Positions 36,401 to 47,524 are shown, counted from the first letter of the stretch. The stretch is 64,000 nt of DNA from Beverwykella pulmonaria (GCA_001599595.1 BCHH01000010.1:1299392-1363391); one strand, 5' to 3'. A program made the numbers and translations. Notes: generated from the sequence alone by a model not told the origin.

Positions 36401-36870
36401 AGAACGACAATGTGCCTGTACCGGCTGAAGACGAATGCCGCCAACATCTGCATGAGATTCTTGATGGCTGCGATAATGACTCGAATGCCAATCCTATGAA
36501 TTGGAAGGCGGGGGGCGTTCTCGTCCTCGGCGGGTGGGAGTATCGATTTATGGCCTCCAATCCTCGTCCCACCGCGCCACAAAAGCCACTAGCTTGGTGC
36601 ACTGTCCGAGATGGTATGGTAAGGATATGGGGGACGGGGTGGTTGAGTTCTGACTATGGAGATCAACTGCGCAAGGCTTTCGACGACAAAAACGAAGAAA
36701 TAGGCGGAAATGTCTTCGGTACGGAGTATTGGAGTTTTATCTACGAGTACATGGACGGCCATGAGTGGTTCGCTTCGGTTCCTGTTGTTATTAGCTTTCG
36801 CAACATGGGCCAGGATACGTCTGACGTGATCAAGCGCGTCGCAGGAATTGACGTCAAGTGTGAGGGTTAG
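33443..36870 (+). CDS. Large modular secreted protein, Ser/Thr-rich, with possible deamidase-like centre
   Basis: Function unknown. Spliced model: exon 1 33443-34973 and exon 2 35168-36870, a 194-bp intron with GTACGT donor and GGCAG acceptor, 1077 residues. The N-terminus MKTLRGGRAVAVTLLHSFLVAAQ looks like a signal peptide. Residues 30-190 are Ser/Thr/Pro-rich and probably O-glycosylated. Next come a helical region, a Cys-rich module (CTLKTVSNCNIGCTA ... TTVCGAPITRCGATG ... MCAQDCAGCNN), a central module (about 511-750) with LFGCTSVIVISRKRMFMTHIWE, a second Ser/Thr/Pro linker, and a C-terminal Cys-containing domain (KCYGLASPDG ... DDDFCPSWSG ... DECRQHLHEILDGCDN). Lys-Arg sites at LDKRS, NKRAE, LLKRG and LMKRQ look like Kex2 cuts between modules. 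In the centre, Cys559 and His574 are 15 apart, like CNF/CheD deamidases; this is only a motif hint. Similar large secreted proteins are known in Dothideomycetes without assigned roles. Confidence 0.85.
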
Positions 36871-37499
36871 ATATAGGTATTTGTGGTGTCTGGATTGATG
36901 GGTGGAAGAAGCTGGTCTTTCTTGAGAGAAGTTTTTCCTTTTTCTTTCTATTCTGGGCCTTTTATTTGTCTTCTGCCTCTTTCCATTTTGTCTTTTGTCT
37001 TTTTCTTTCAATTTAGTATACATGTCAGCATCGTCGTTTGTTCTTTTTGTTTCTTTGTTCTCTGTCAACCCATATTCCCAATATATGGTTTCAGCGTTCG
37101 GCTTGACAGATCTATTAATGACACAAGAACTTCATCCATTCGCCAATGTCTAGTACTACAATGCACTTGGGAGCACACTTGCATATATGAAACCCAGAGC
37201 TAGAGTGCATCGTGGAGATATGCTTGCAGTCAATAAAAGAGGGCGTAAGTGCAGTCTCATGGAACCTGTAGGTAGCATTTTATGTCCGTCTCCTAGAGCT
37301 AGCCCTACAGTAAATCTTCAGCTGTTGCCCAAGTCGTAGATGCATTTATCGTGCCAATTCTAACCTAAGACCTTTACTTTTTTGCATTAATTTCTTTGAA
37401 ACGTTTGCAGAAGCCTTCTAGCCAATCCTTCCTGGATACATCGGGAATTCAGTTAAATGTTCCGAATCATCTACTAACCATGGTTAACTGTTGACCCAT

Positions 37500-38073
37500 A
37501 GTTCGCGACCACTAAGGAGTTGTTTATTTTGCCTAGGCAGGCGCGCGACAGGAGCACACCAGTCAGGTTCTAGACGCAGCAATTATAGAGCACGGAAGTT
37601 AAGGAGACCTATTGTGCTGTGAGCAAGAGTATAACACAGTATAGTTGCAGAAACAACCTATCTTGTTTAGAACACAGCTAATGCACACAGCATAAAACGC
37701 TACACAGCAAGCATACAACCCAGACAAAAGTAAACCTGAACAAACAGGAATTGCTAGGACGTTGATTCTGGGCGACTTGGGCAGCGACGCTACTATGTAA
37801 TAGCAGCGTTGAACAGCAGGCATAATGGTTGTACAGCGGTTATGGCAGGCGTTGAGGATTTTAGGAGCGTTGGGAAAACATTGAGGGCATTAGGTGCTCG
37901 TGCAATAAGGCGACTTGGGATTGGCAACGTTGGGGGCGTGGAAGGCTCGTGGCATGAGCGTGGCAGGGATTGAGGTACACACTACACCACAACGCCATGA
38001 CAACCAAAAGGAACAAATGTTCAATCTCACTGATTGAACATCTGTGAAGAACAATATATATACGTTCGTGACA
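37500..38073. mobile_element. Probable decayed solo LTR of a retrotransposon
   Basis: No coding content. The right end reads ...TATATATACGTTCGTGACA on the plus strand, i.e. TGTCACGAACG followed by a TATATATA box on the minus strand, the kind of terminus and promoter found in fungal Ty3/gypsy-type LTRs. A strong hairpin (38017-38041) sits just inside. The left boundary is uncertain because no matching TG terminus is clear. The AT-rich, stop-rich state fits RIP-type decay. Type and boundaries are inference. Confidence 0.35.
38017..38041. repeat. Perfect inverted repeat, 10-bp arms with 5-base loop
   Basis: ATGTTCAATC - TCACT - GATTGAACAT. Arms are exactly complementary. It lies 20 bp from the TATATATA box of the LTR-like segment and may be part of it. 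Confidence 0.9.
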
Positions 38074-38662
38074 CAAGTCCTGAAACTATAATAACAAGTA
38101 AAGTTAACCTAAGTAATTAGCGTAACTAGATACTCGTATAGATTGCTCATGGTAATCATAGCTAATCACAATAATCGCGACCCGCCAAATGAGGTTCTCG
38201 TAATCTCACTAATCTCACTAACCTAGCTAACCATGATTAACCATGGTTAACTACAGTAACCAGATTCTAATTACGCTTTGCCAATGTAGTTTAATATATT
38301 CGTTACTTAGAAGATCAAGGAACGTTAGCATTTAATAGGAAAAGCAAGAGTATGCAAGTCTTTTACAGCTACTAGAGTATTGCTTCATATACATCCAGAG
38401 CAAATAACATGTAAGCGAAGTCTTTCCTCGCATTTACTAGCACGCTACTTCTATGAAGCTAGGCTGGAGTGGACGTTTTCAGTATAATTCAACCACCAGG
38501 GACACAATGATGCAACAAGCATAACTACCAGCCAATATCCGTCACTACTATTGTTACAACTGAATTTTCTATCTGCGTCTGTAATACTCTACATGTATTG
38601 TTGTCTACATATCTCTGTCATGTGCTATTACAGACAATAGAAAAACTGTGTCTCAAGACTTT

Positions 38663-40265
38663 CTATGCAACTGGGGTAACTCCTTGGGGGTAATCGAACA
38701 GCTGCTTCGGGTCGTACTTGGCCTTAAGCTTCTGCAATTGTGGCAGATGATCACCGTAGTAGAGCTGCTCGGCAGTGGCTCGGGGAAGTCTCGCATCTGC
38801 GTAGTTGGCGTACGCACCCCAGTCAGACGTGGGAAGAGGTTTCGTGACAGCGTCGACCCAGCCATCCAGGAAGCCGAAAGAGCTAGCCGGATAGGTCTCA
38901 TTGTTCTCATATCGGTCGTAGAACTGGATGAGATAAAGCTTGTCACGATGAGCGTAGGCCGTGGCGTCCTTCGGCACCTTCGTGATCTGCGAGTTCTTTC
39001 CGCCGTGCATATCAAGTTGGAAGAACCAGAACCTATCAACAACGTTATTGGCAACGTCGAAGTAATAGTCAACAAAGGCCTGTGCCGATGTGCCGTTCAG
39101 GCCCTTCAGAGCCAAGCTCTTGGCATAAAAGTTCTCTTGCTGGCTTACAGTTAGGTCTCATTTCCGAAGATCAAGTAAAGGAGGGCTCGGAAGGCTTAAA
39201 CTTACAGGACTCGGCGTGATCCAGTCAACGTTGTCGTAGTTCGAGTAGCTGATTACTGCTTCGATCCAGTTCAGAGATGTCGGCTCCGAAACGTTGTAAC
39301 CGACTGGAAGAGTATCTAGCAGAGGCTGGAAATCGGCACGCCACTGTGCTGGAGTTCCATAATACAGGCCCTCGATGCCTGGAGACCCCTTATTGTAATC
39401 GCCAATGCGAAAGTTGACTTCTCTCGGCTGCCTGTACTTGGCATACGCCTCTACTGCCTCGAGTCCGGCCACGGCGGTGCTCTTGTTCCACCCCAGGGAC
39501 ACGCCGAACCTGGTCAAGGTAGTAGGAGCTGCAAATGTGCTCAACTTCCAGGACGCGACAATACCGAAATTGGATCCTGCTCCCTTAATGCCCCACAAAA
39601 GATCGGCATTCTTAGAGCTTGAGGCTTCCACAATACTGCCATCGGCCAGAACAACTGTCACGCTCTCGACGAAATCTAAAGCCAGACCATGCATGTGAGC
39701 GCTGAATCCAAAACCTCCATGGAGGAAATGGCCGGAAACACCAACACTAGACTTAGTTAGCGAATGTGAGCAGCATGGTTAGATCAAGAAGTAGAACTCA
39801 CCCAGGGCAAGTGCCATGAGCAATGGCACGACCGTATTGCTCATAGAGCACAGTAGCAACATGGCCTAATCTCGCACCAGGCTGAACGGTGGCTATCTTC
39901 GTCTTCGCGTCTAGCGTAACATTGTACATGCGATCTAGCTCGACGACTAGGTGTCCGTTTTCTCCACCAAAGCCAAAAGAAGCGTAGCTGTGTCCTCCAG
40001 ACTTGGCGGAGACCTTGATACCGAGCCTCTTGCCGCACAGGACTGACTTCTGGATGTGCTCGGTGGTTTGAGGAACAGAGATTGCAGTAGGGATGTAGGG
40101 GAGACGGATGTTGAAAGGCGCAACATCACGCTGGTAGTCATCTGAGCCCTTTGTGTCGACAGGAACTCCTGCGTCGGTCAGGCACTTGTCGATGGTAGCC
40201 CGCGTCACAAGAGCTTCGGCAGCAGTGGCAATCAAGCCGACACAGAGAGTAGTAGCGACACGCAT
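38663..40265 (-). CDS. Secreted bicovalent-FAD oxidase (BBE / glucooligosaccharide-oxidase type)
   Basis: FAD-linked oxidase of the VAO/BBE superfamily; members oxidise sugars, oligosaccharides or alkaloid-like metabolites with O2. Spliced model: exons 40265-39802, 39746-39206 and 39139-38663, 493 residues. The N-terminus MRVATTLCVGLIATAAEALVT is a signal peptide. The FAD is predicted to be attached at two points: His92 in SGGHSY and Cys153 in HGTCPG, followed by VGVSGHFLHGGFGF. The substrate domain contains YYGTPAQWRADFQPLLDTLP. The C-terminal BBE segment YADARLPRATAEQLYYGDHL and PKQLFDYPQGV completes the fold. Length matches the family. A TATAAAAG box lies 70-80 bp upstream. The start is the ATG at 40265; upstream frame extension lacks an ATG. 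The next gene to the right is a Zn(II)2Cys6 regulator on the same strand. Confidence 0.93.
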
Positions 40266-42523
40266 GGTGGACAAGTTCAGGAAGTGACTGTGACACTGTG
40301 GACGACTGAATTCATTTGATAAGGAATCCCCTCGTCTTTTATATCACACGCTCGCTGACATCTCGTTTTGACGAAAGTATAGGTTTGTCTTTAGTTCATG
40401 TGAGAATAATCAGCGTAGACTAATTTTCCCGGGAGAACATCCACAATAGGAAAGACCTAAGCCTCTCCAAGCCTTAGTCCATAGCGTGTTATGCGGGAAG
40501 GATGCCAAGGGATACTAACCTGGAGGCCGGTCCGGTCTTGCCTGCCGTGACCAGCTGTATTTACTCGCCCAGTGCGCCAAGAAGATATCCTCCCCGGTTT
40601 TTGCGTGTTCCTGCTTACCCAGACCAGCGGGCATAGGGAATCAGGCCGTTGGGTGGTTTTCCTTCTTGCCTTTTCTTGGAATCATAGTACGGGTCCTCTC
40701 CCGGCGTTCCTGGTTCCTGGTTCCTGACTGACTAGCCTACAGAATAAACAGGCCCCAAGACGCCACCAACTTTACATCTCCGCAGAGGTTGCCACCTGAC
40801 CGTCAAAGCCTCCTGACGCTCAAGTACCTTTGTGTGAAGAGTGCTACAGGATGCCGCTTTGTAAGATGGCAGCCACTGCAAGGACATGCTGAGCATCAAA
40901 CGAAATGCATAATCTCAGGGATAATTGGTTTGTCGGGGCTGTCACCCGATGGTGCGGGGGCCGGAACTGCGGTCGATGACCGCAATAGTTTCGTGTATAC
41001 AAACACACGCTGACAGGCCATGTGGATGAAATTAAGCCAAGGCTGAGGTAGGCCTGGAACCGGGCTGCCGGATGCTTGCGGTCAGGAACTTGGGGTTTTT
41101 GGACCCGAGAGATGGTTTTTGCGATTGTGAAATTCGTTGTGCGGATCCACTCGCGAGCGGAGGAGAATATTTTTGTCGTGAAGTTTGTACATTGTTAGGA
41201 ATATGGTGTGATTACGCATGTCAATGGAAAACTTAAGCGATGTAAGGTCAGCGTATATGTGAGCAAATAATCGGCGGCCTAAGTAATCCCTTCATTTACT
41301 CAGCTCTATCTTGAACATTCGTATTGGGAATATGCTTACGGAACCTCGCTTAGGCGCATTCAGTACAAAGTGGTAGGAGGTCGAGACGGGCCTACGAATC
41401 TTCCCAAAGACACTGTTATAAAGGCACGCATCCGCGAGACTGTCGGCAATCTGGAATAATTCTAATACAATATTTGGTTCCCCTAGAGATTTATTGTCAG
41501 TATACGAATACGTTTTAGAAGAGGATCTGTCCTTTGTACCGGAAATTCTAGCGGAGGGGGAATACGAGGTTACAGGTACTCTTGACTTGACCTCCACTTT
41601 GATGTCATTGGTGCAACAATGTCCTAGACGGTGTAACTGCGTGCGCATCCCCGTCTTCGAGATGTCGTGCGTCGCTGACGCCACCAACGAAGAGCGCCAA
41701 AGCACTGAGGAATGGTCGATGTCTCTGTTAAAGGCTTGTTATATAATGAGATCACGCAATCGCGTCCACATGGAAAACGCGACGTAGCGGGCCTTGATTG
41801 CATAAGTAATATATCTTAAACTATTTCAGACACCCACAATCTTTGAGCTATCGAATATCTGGTCCTTTTCCCCAGGCTTTGGTTGAAATCCTTGTCCTCC
41901 CCCGCTTCTATTCCTTGTTGAACCGCGGTTCGCCAATCTGTTACCAGTGAAAACTTTCGGCTCGTTTAGGGTTCCGACAGCACTTCCAAATTGCTTTCAA
42001 CCAAGCTGAGCTTTAGCGACGCGGACTCGAACCCTCAGCATTGGGTCTTGGAACTCACCCAAGTTGATGCATGTTGACAAGGTAACAGATTGCTTGCTTG
42101 TACCTACTGCCGCACCCGAACTGCAGATTTGTTTCTTTACGGTCAAGGATAGTCTAGGTTGAGCCCGGCCTCTATGTTGTACTATTCCCAGGTTAGATTG
42201 GTATAAGCAGCCAAGAGGTTCCATGTATCCATTTCGTAAACGCGGCGACATACCTACTTGTAAAACTTCTCTCTTGGAACCACGTATTTTCTATCTCCAT
42301 TCGTTGTGTGAAGTTCATTGCGATTAGCTTCAGCTTCATCGCCATTCTTTCATTCCGCTCAGAATGCGAGAGGTATATCGAGGTTACCAAGTAGTGGGAG
42401 AAATCAAGAGCAAAGACTGCGAGAGCTGATTCCAACGCGTATTGCAAGATTGGTGTCGTCCGTCCTTCAGTCTAGTGTATAATTGTGGCGCGATCTTCCC
42501 TTGCTCTTGCATCCCTAGACCTA
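40266..42523. other. Long intergenic region
   Basis: About 2.3 kb between the oxidase start and the regulator stop. Open frames at 41292-41705 (minus, GTG start) and 41494-41787 (plus) overlap each other and show no known motif. Apart from the oxidase promoter I see nothing supported. Confidence 0.5.
40336..40343 (-). promoter_or_regulatory. TATA box of the BBE-type oxidase gene
   Basis: TATAAAAG on the minus strand, 71-78 bp upstream of the ATG at 40265. Confidence 0.6.
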
Positions 42524-44259
42524 CTATACAGCACGGACTGAAGCAGTCGCAAGTCTTTCCAACACACCATCATCAACAATCCCGCTTACATCCAGAAGTC
42601 GATCTCTTAAGTACTGCCGGGCTCTCTCTGGGATCTCTGAGATCGTTGTGACTAGAGCTAGTGGCCAGCAGATGAAATATGCTGTGCTAGCCTTTATTGA
42701 TTCTTTTAGATCAGCTGGAGCTTTGGTGACGAAGAGATAATCCTGCCCAGCGACTTGATAAGTTCCAATCATATCCAACGTAAACGGCACACTCTCGCAG
42801 AGGTCTTCGGCTAAGCGGAGGGTAATCGACTTCACAGCACCTTTCAACACATCGAAGTCTAAGTCCATGGGGACAGGAACTGCGGACAAAGCCTGGAGAA
42901 TAACGGCGTTGATAGCGAGCCGAAGAGCCCGATAGCGATTCCATAATCCTGCGTGCCCTACGGTAGGATATATATGTATAGTACCGTTGAAGGATCTATC
43001 TTCTGTATCGACATACGGATCTATGTGTACCGGAAGGGAAATGTACTGAACTTCAGTTGGTAAGTTGCTCGCCCAATTAGCTAGAGCTGAGTCTAATGCT
43101 TGTGCTTCTGCCAAGAAATCGCGAAGCTGCGCTATCTTTTCATTGCTTATGGGCTTTATACACTTTGCAGCACCCACTGACAGGCAGCTAGCCTGATGCC
43201 GCAACTTCGCGACTATCACCATATAGCGGTCCAGGTCGAGTGCGAAACCGGATTCTCCATATTGAGAACCATCCCGAAGCCAAGGCGGTAAAGGCATGCT
43301 TCTCAAAAGCAGTGTTCGCATGAGCTGCCTTCTGACCAACTTGTCTAGCTCCATGCTCCTGGCGGTGGGCCATCCTCGTTGCCGTCGTAGCTTTAGCAAG
43401 GCCATTGCACCGTCATGATGTGCGAAACTCCGGGAGCCTATGGCCTCAATGTTGCGATTGGAGAGGTTTGACTCCTGCTCCATGACAGAGTTCTCATAGA
43501 AGCTTAAAAGCATTGCAGAAAGAAGTACGGCGTCAAGGGATACTTGAGCAGCATCTCTCAAGGCCAAGTTGGTCTTCACAAGAGCCTTTGAGTACATGGT
43601 ACAGCCGATAGCAAGGGCAGCATGACTTTTTCGAGCTCTCCCAAACGTAGCATGTGATACTGCAGATATGGCAAGGTTGAGAATAGAATCGGGCGGAGAG
43701 TGAGACCAATCGGCCAGGACGTATTTGAGATGTCCGTCCATAACTTCAGGGATGCCTTGCGGCACTTCGACATGGATTCGCGCGTAGTAGGCCAGTGCCT
43801 GGACTTCGATGGGAGTGTCGAGAGCTGGAGGTATGTAGAAGTTTTGTAGCTCCATGGGCGTGGTTTCATCGGTAGAAGCCTCATCCGAAGATGTAGAAAT
43901 ACTCTCGATTCTCATAGGGGATGCTGTATTGGGATCATCTTGGGCGAATATAAATAAAGAAGGTGTTGGCCGCCTTGTTGTGGTCGTCATTGTCGTTGTT
44001 GTGGCCGTTGACACGTTTGGTCCCCTCCGGCGTTTGCGGCTTCCGCCAGCGTACTGGTTTTCGCTCAAGAAGATGAAGTTTCCATCCTCCACGACGCCCT
44101 CACAAGCCACTCTTGCCTTTTGACATTGGCTGCACACCGGGCGAGCTCTATCACACTGGAAGTTTTGTTAGCAACGCATGATGCCGTCGGCGACACAAGT
44201 AGCCTGACCTTGACGCGACGATGCTTGCATGTGTGGCAGCCTCGTTTCGGGAAGAACAT
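42524..44259 (-). CDS. Zn(II)2Cys6 fungal transcription factor
   Basis: Nuclear DNA-binding regulator. Spliced model: exon 1 44259-44209 and exon 2 44155-42524, 560 residues. The intron falls inside the zinc cluster, a common place in this family. The spliced cluster has the six cysteines at 8, 11, 18, 25, 28 and 35 (GCHTCKHRRVKCDRARPVC then SQCQKARVAC), followed by a basic region SRKRRRG and a Thr-rich linker. The rest looks like the fungal regulatory domain: MELQNFYIPPALDTPIEVQALAYYARIH, then long helical segments. The donor GTCAGG is weak, but the reading frame and the cluster require the splice. It may control the neighbouring oxidase or dehydrogenase; this rests on proximity only. Confidence 0.92.
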
Positions 44260-46565
44260 GTTAGTTTGCATAGAATAGTAACATATATTGGTAAGACAGG
44301 GCGTGACAGCATGTAAATGCCAAAGGTTGCCTGAAATTAACCACGGAGGTCGGAGTTTGCCCATCTACCGTCCCGATCGATTATGTCATCAAGCCAAAAT
44401 AGTGCCCGTACACTATTTTTGGCATGTAATTATGGCTCCCCAAATACTTCACCTACCTCTGCAAACATATATCGTTCGCGCACGCCTCACCGAGCCTATG
44501 GATGATGATAATTTTCAGACAACAATTGGGATGCACCCTTTTCTCTTGTCCACGCCAATGCAATTTGGCTCATTTCCAGCCTTTCTCGTCCACATTCTAA
44601 ACTCGCTTAATGATCCCTTCAACCACTTTCGCAGTCCCACCGCTCATGGCGGCACTTTGCATGAACCTCACAGTCTCTATGCCCCATGGCGTTGCCAACA
44701 AACCCGAGTACAGAGGTCCCCATGGAATCAGGCCAACACCTGTCTTTTTGCAGAATTCCCTCTTTTACTCTCTGTAGCACAAGCTGTAGCTTTACATAGG
44801 AGGCACAAGTTCAGCTAATGTCATAAAGGTTTAAGATACGATCGTACCCCGACTTGCGTACCGATTTTACATGCTAATCAATTTAGTCCAGCCTTTCTTC
44901 TCCGTGGTAAACTGCATGCAAGCAAATTGGTAAGTCCACAGAGAGCTCGGTCCGATATAGCACACTTTCTCAGACCGGAGGAAGGCATGGATCGTTTCAT
45001 AGTTTCTTCAGGGAGTCGGAGACGTCGTATCAATGGATCTGGAGAAGGTCGATATAGTCCGTTCCGACACGGGCGAGTATGGCACCAACGGCCTTGAAAA
45101 TTATCCCACGTGAGAAACCTATGCCAACCCTGTCAGCTCAGTAACGATTCAATGTAGATTTGATATCAGCATGAGGCTCCTCGCTTCCTTGATTGACATA
45201 ATCATTGATCTTTTTCATCTACGTCTCTAACGTCTAGCTGAAATTCCTGCCTTTTCGGAACTGTGCCGGAGCGCTTAGCCAGGATCGGAATTTGGTGTCG
45301 TGGAATACCGAACTTCTTCAGCGCTGTCCCAAGGATTTCTTCCTTCAAGCCGCTGGAGTAGACGTTTGCCGTGTCCCAAATTGTGAGGCCTGTTGCTACA
45401 TGAGTCGAAAGCCTTCTTCGATTCGTTAACGAGTCCACTACTTACCTCGCCGCCTTGAGCAGCTCCAATCCTTCCTCTTCTTCCATCACACAGTCCACCT
45501 AAGCCTTGCCACCAATTACTATAGTGTCCAGGATTGTTACGGAGACCTGAAGTCTTACGAACTCAGCTGATTCGCCCGTATTCGACCTTGGTGGCATCTA
45601 TGCTACTTTGCGCTGAGGCAGAAACAGGTAGTTTATTCATTTCTTTGGTAGAAAAAGTAGCTCTTGTGCAAGGACAGCGTTGAAAAGTAGTTGTATTCTG
45701 CCCTGTATGATGCGCACCAAAGACTCTAAATACCCACAGGTAGCTGCCGGTGAGATAGAATGGTGTCGTTCAACAGACTTAAGTGTATTCCATGACGGAT
45801 AAGCAACTCTTGGATTCGAGATTCTACCTCTTTCAGGCAAGCGCCCATAGGCATCGGAGCCGTGAGGATGCATCGTAAGTGGTTCCACCAATCATATGTA
45901 ATCTTCTGTCTGAATGCCATGCCGGTTCTGTCCATACTCGCGACGGCCATAGTACTGGTTAAATATTGACCGGGAATTGAAGATTTCAACTATTTTTCAC
46001 CACTGAAATTACACTCACTCCTTCCTCTAGTGCAACAACTTGAGTCCAAATGTTGCCTGACTTCTCAGTGGTCCGAAATCCACCATGGCCCCTGGATTCC
46101 TTCACACACCTCTCTCCTGGAGAATATGTTACTCTCATTCGCCTCCTTTACATCTAGAATCGCATGGTTTTTCTTTCTTTTTTTCCCCGAAATATTCGGT
46201 AACTAAAGGAGAAACTCGAGTATAAAGATTAATGATAAGTTCTAAGAAATACCTCTCAATTCAAGTCCTGCGTACGTCCACTCCTTCACGCCTTCTTGTG
46301 TTCCTATTTTGCCTTACGACAAATGTCCAAGCCACAGGGACAAACGCCCCTCCGTTCGTTCTTTGCTGCGATATCATCTGATGTCTCTTCGAGTCAAACT
46401 GCTGGCTCGTATATTCGGAGAGTCCTGGCGGGTACGATTGCCCTTCTACGGGCAAATAACAATCAGGATTCTAAAATGCTCCTCGGCCTCAACGCGAAGT
46501 TTGTGCCCTAATAATTCTGGTAATAAGGAAGGTCTATTCTCAGAACTGAATCTACTCTCCCACTC
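44260..46565. other. Intergenic region containing a broken reductase gene
   Basis: About 2.3 kb with the regulator promoter, the aldo/keto reductase pseudogene at 44985-45597, and otherwise only short uninformative frames. Confidence 0.6.
44985..45597 (-). pseudogene. Aldo/keto reductase pseudogene, truncated
   Basis: Remains of an NADPH-dependent aldo/keto reductase of the fungal versiconal/YajO-like group. Family segments appear in order but in changing frames: EFVRLQVSVTILDTIVIGGKA, VDCVMEEEEGLELLKAA, GLTIWDTANVYSSGLKEEIL, LKKFGIPRHQIPILAK, INDYVNQG, and AVGAILARVGTDYIDLLQIH. Defects: TAG at 45501-45499 where a Trp codon is expected, a frameshift near 45205 (VDEK to INDYVNQG), TGA at 45032-45030 where the family has Arg (QIH-R-YD), and no recognisable sequence after that, so the C-terminal half is gone. 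Both nonsense changes could be C-to-T transitions on one or the other strand (TGG to TAG, CGA to TGA). Remnants of two introns are visible. Confidence 0.8.
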
Positions 46566-47524
46566 TTATGACGACGGGAAAGCATTAACCGCCATACGGA
46601 CCTTCAGAAGATCTCCACGCAAAATGTCTTCTTTTTTCCCCTCCAATTCCTCCACATCCCAATTCACGCTGACATATCTTCCAGCCAGCCACTCCCGCCT
46701 CTCACTTGTTAGCCACACCAAAGTATCTGCGGGAAGCGCCACCTCATCCACTAAAAGGCGATGAAAGTCCTCCGGCATTCCGAGAGCGAGTTCAGTCTTC
46801 ACGCCGCCTGGGTGCACGGAAATTGCCAAAATCTCATCTTTGGCATGGTCCTCGTTGATGAACTCGGAAAAGCGGAGCAAGGCTAGTTTGCCTGATGAAT
46901 AGGCGGATGATCCGGGGGTGAAGATGACTGCGCCGATGCTAGTGATGTTGATGATTATTTTGGATGGACTGCGGGACAGCATAGGGATGAAAGCTCGTGT
47001 CACTAGATACACGCCCTTGATGTTGACCTCCCAGTCCCTCCACCATTCTTCAGGATCGGTCTCGGCTACCGGAGCGAAAGAAGAGAGGTAACCGGCATTG
47101 TTAATTAATATGTCGAGACGATCGTCAAAGGCTGCAGAAACCTTCGACGCAGCGGCTGAGACGCTTTCGATACTCGTCACATCTAGCTGCATAGTGATAA
47201 TCTTTGGCTCTTTTCGACCCGCCTTCTTAGCCGCTGCTTGCACCTCCTTCGCTACCTCTTCCAGCGGTGATCGCGCCCCAATTGCAATCCCAGATGCACC
47301 GGCTTGTGCATAGCTAATTGCGGCAGCTTTCCCAACGCCTTTCGACGCACCCGTTATGAAAACGAATTTCCCGCTTAGATCGGCCTTGGCTGGGTCAATG
47401 GCCGGATATGTGTCGTGGCGGTTGGTAACAAAATTAGTTCCTAGCTACATTATTAGAAGTTGGGCTCAGTTATGACAAGAGAATTACCGTTGTTGGCGTA
47501 TTTTTGCCCTGGATCTTGGGACAT
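46566..47524 (-). CDS. Short-chain dehydrogenase/reductase (SDR)
   Basis: NAD(P)-dependent oxidoreductase, classical SDR; substrate unknown. Spliced model: exon 1 47524-47488 and exon 2 47440-46566, intron GTAATT...CTAG, 303 residues. The acceptor at CTAG rather than the nearby GTAG was chosen because the latter runs into a stop. Cofactor motif TGASKGVG at 42-49, NNAG at 126-129, Asn152, and the catalytic triad Ser180 (NITSIGA), Tyr193 and Lys197 (YSSGK) are all present, so the enzyme looks active. SVHPGGVKTEL follows, also typical. No targeting signal. TATAAAG lies 54-60 bp upstream. Neighbours are a dead aldo/keto reductase and a damaged membrane-protein gene, suggesting a partly decayed metabolic locus. 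Confidence 0.92.

Larger units (their letters stand above)
36871..38662. other. AT-rich, gene-free stretch with probable transposon remains
   Basis: About 1.8 kb. The first 200 bp are the T-rich 3' flank of the secreted-protein gene. The rest has no long open frame, many TA-rich words and palindromes, and the LTR-like segment annotated separately. Confidence 0.6.

Noticed and set aside
41292..41705. 137-codon minus-strand frame, overlapped by a 97-codon plus-strand frame at 41494-41787
   Set aside because: GTG start, no family resemblance, and neither strand is favoured by splice signals.
42000..42060. tRNA-like T-arm sequence GAGGGTTCGAGTCC on the minus strand
   Set aside because: The flanking bases do not form the five-pair T stem and no acceptor stem or anticodon arm could be drawn.
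45637..45989. Minus-strand frame of 84-87 codons upstream of the AKR remnant
   Set aside because: Not similar to AKR N-termini, which are already accounted for by the segment ending at 45597.
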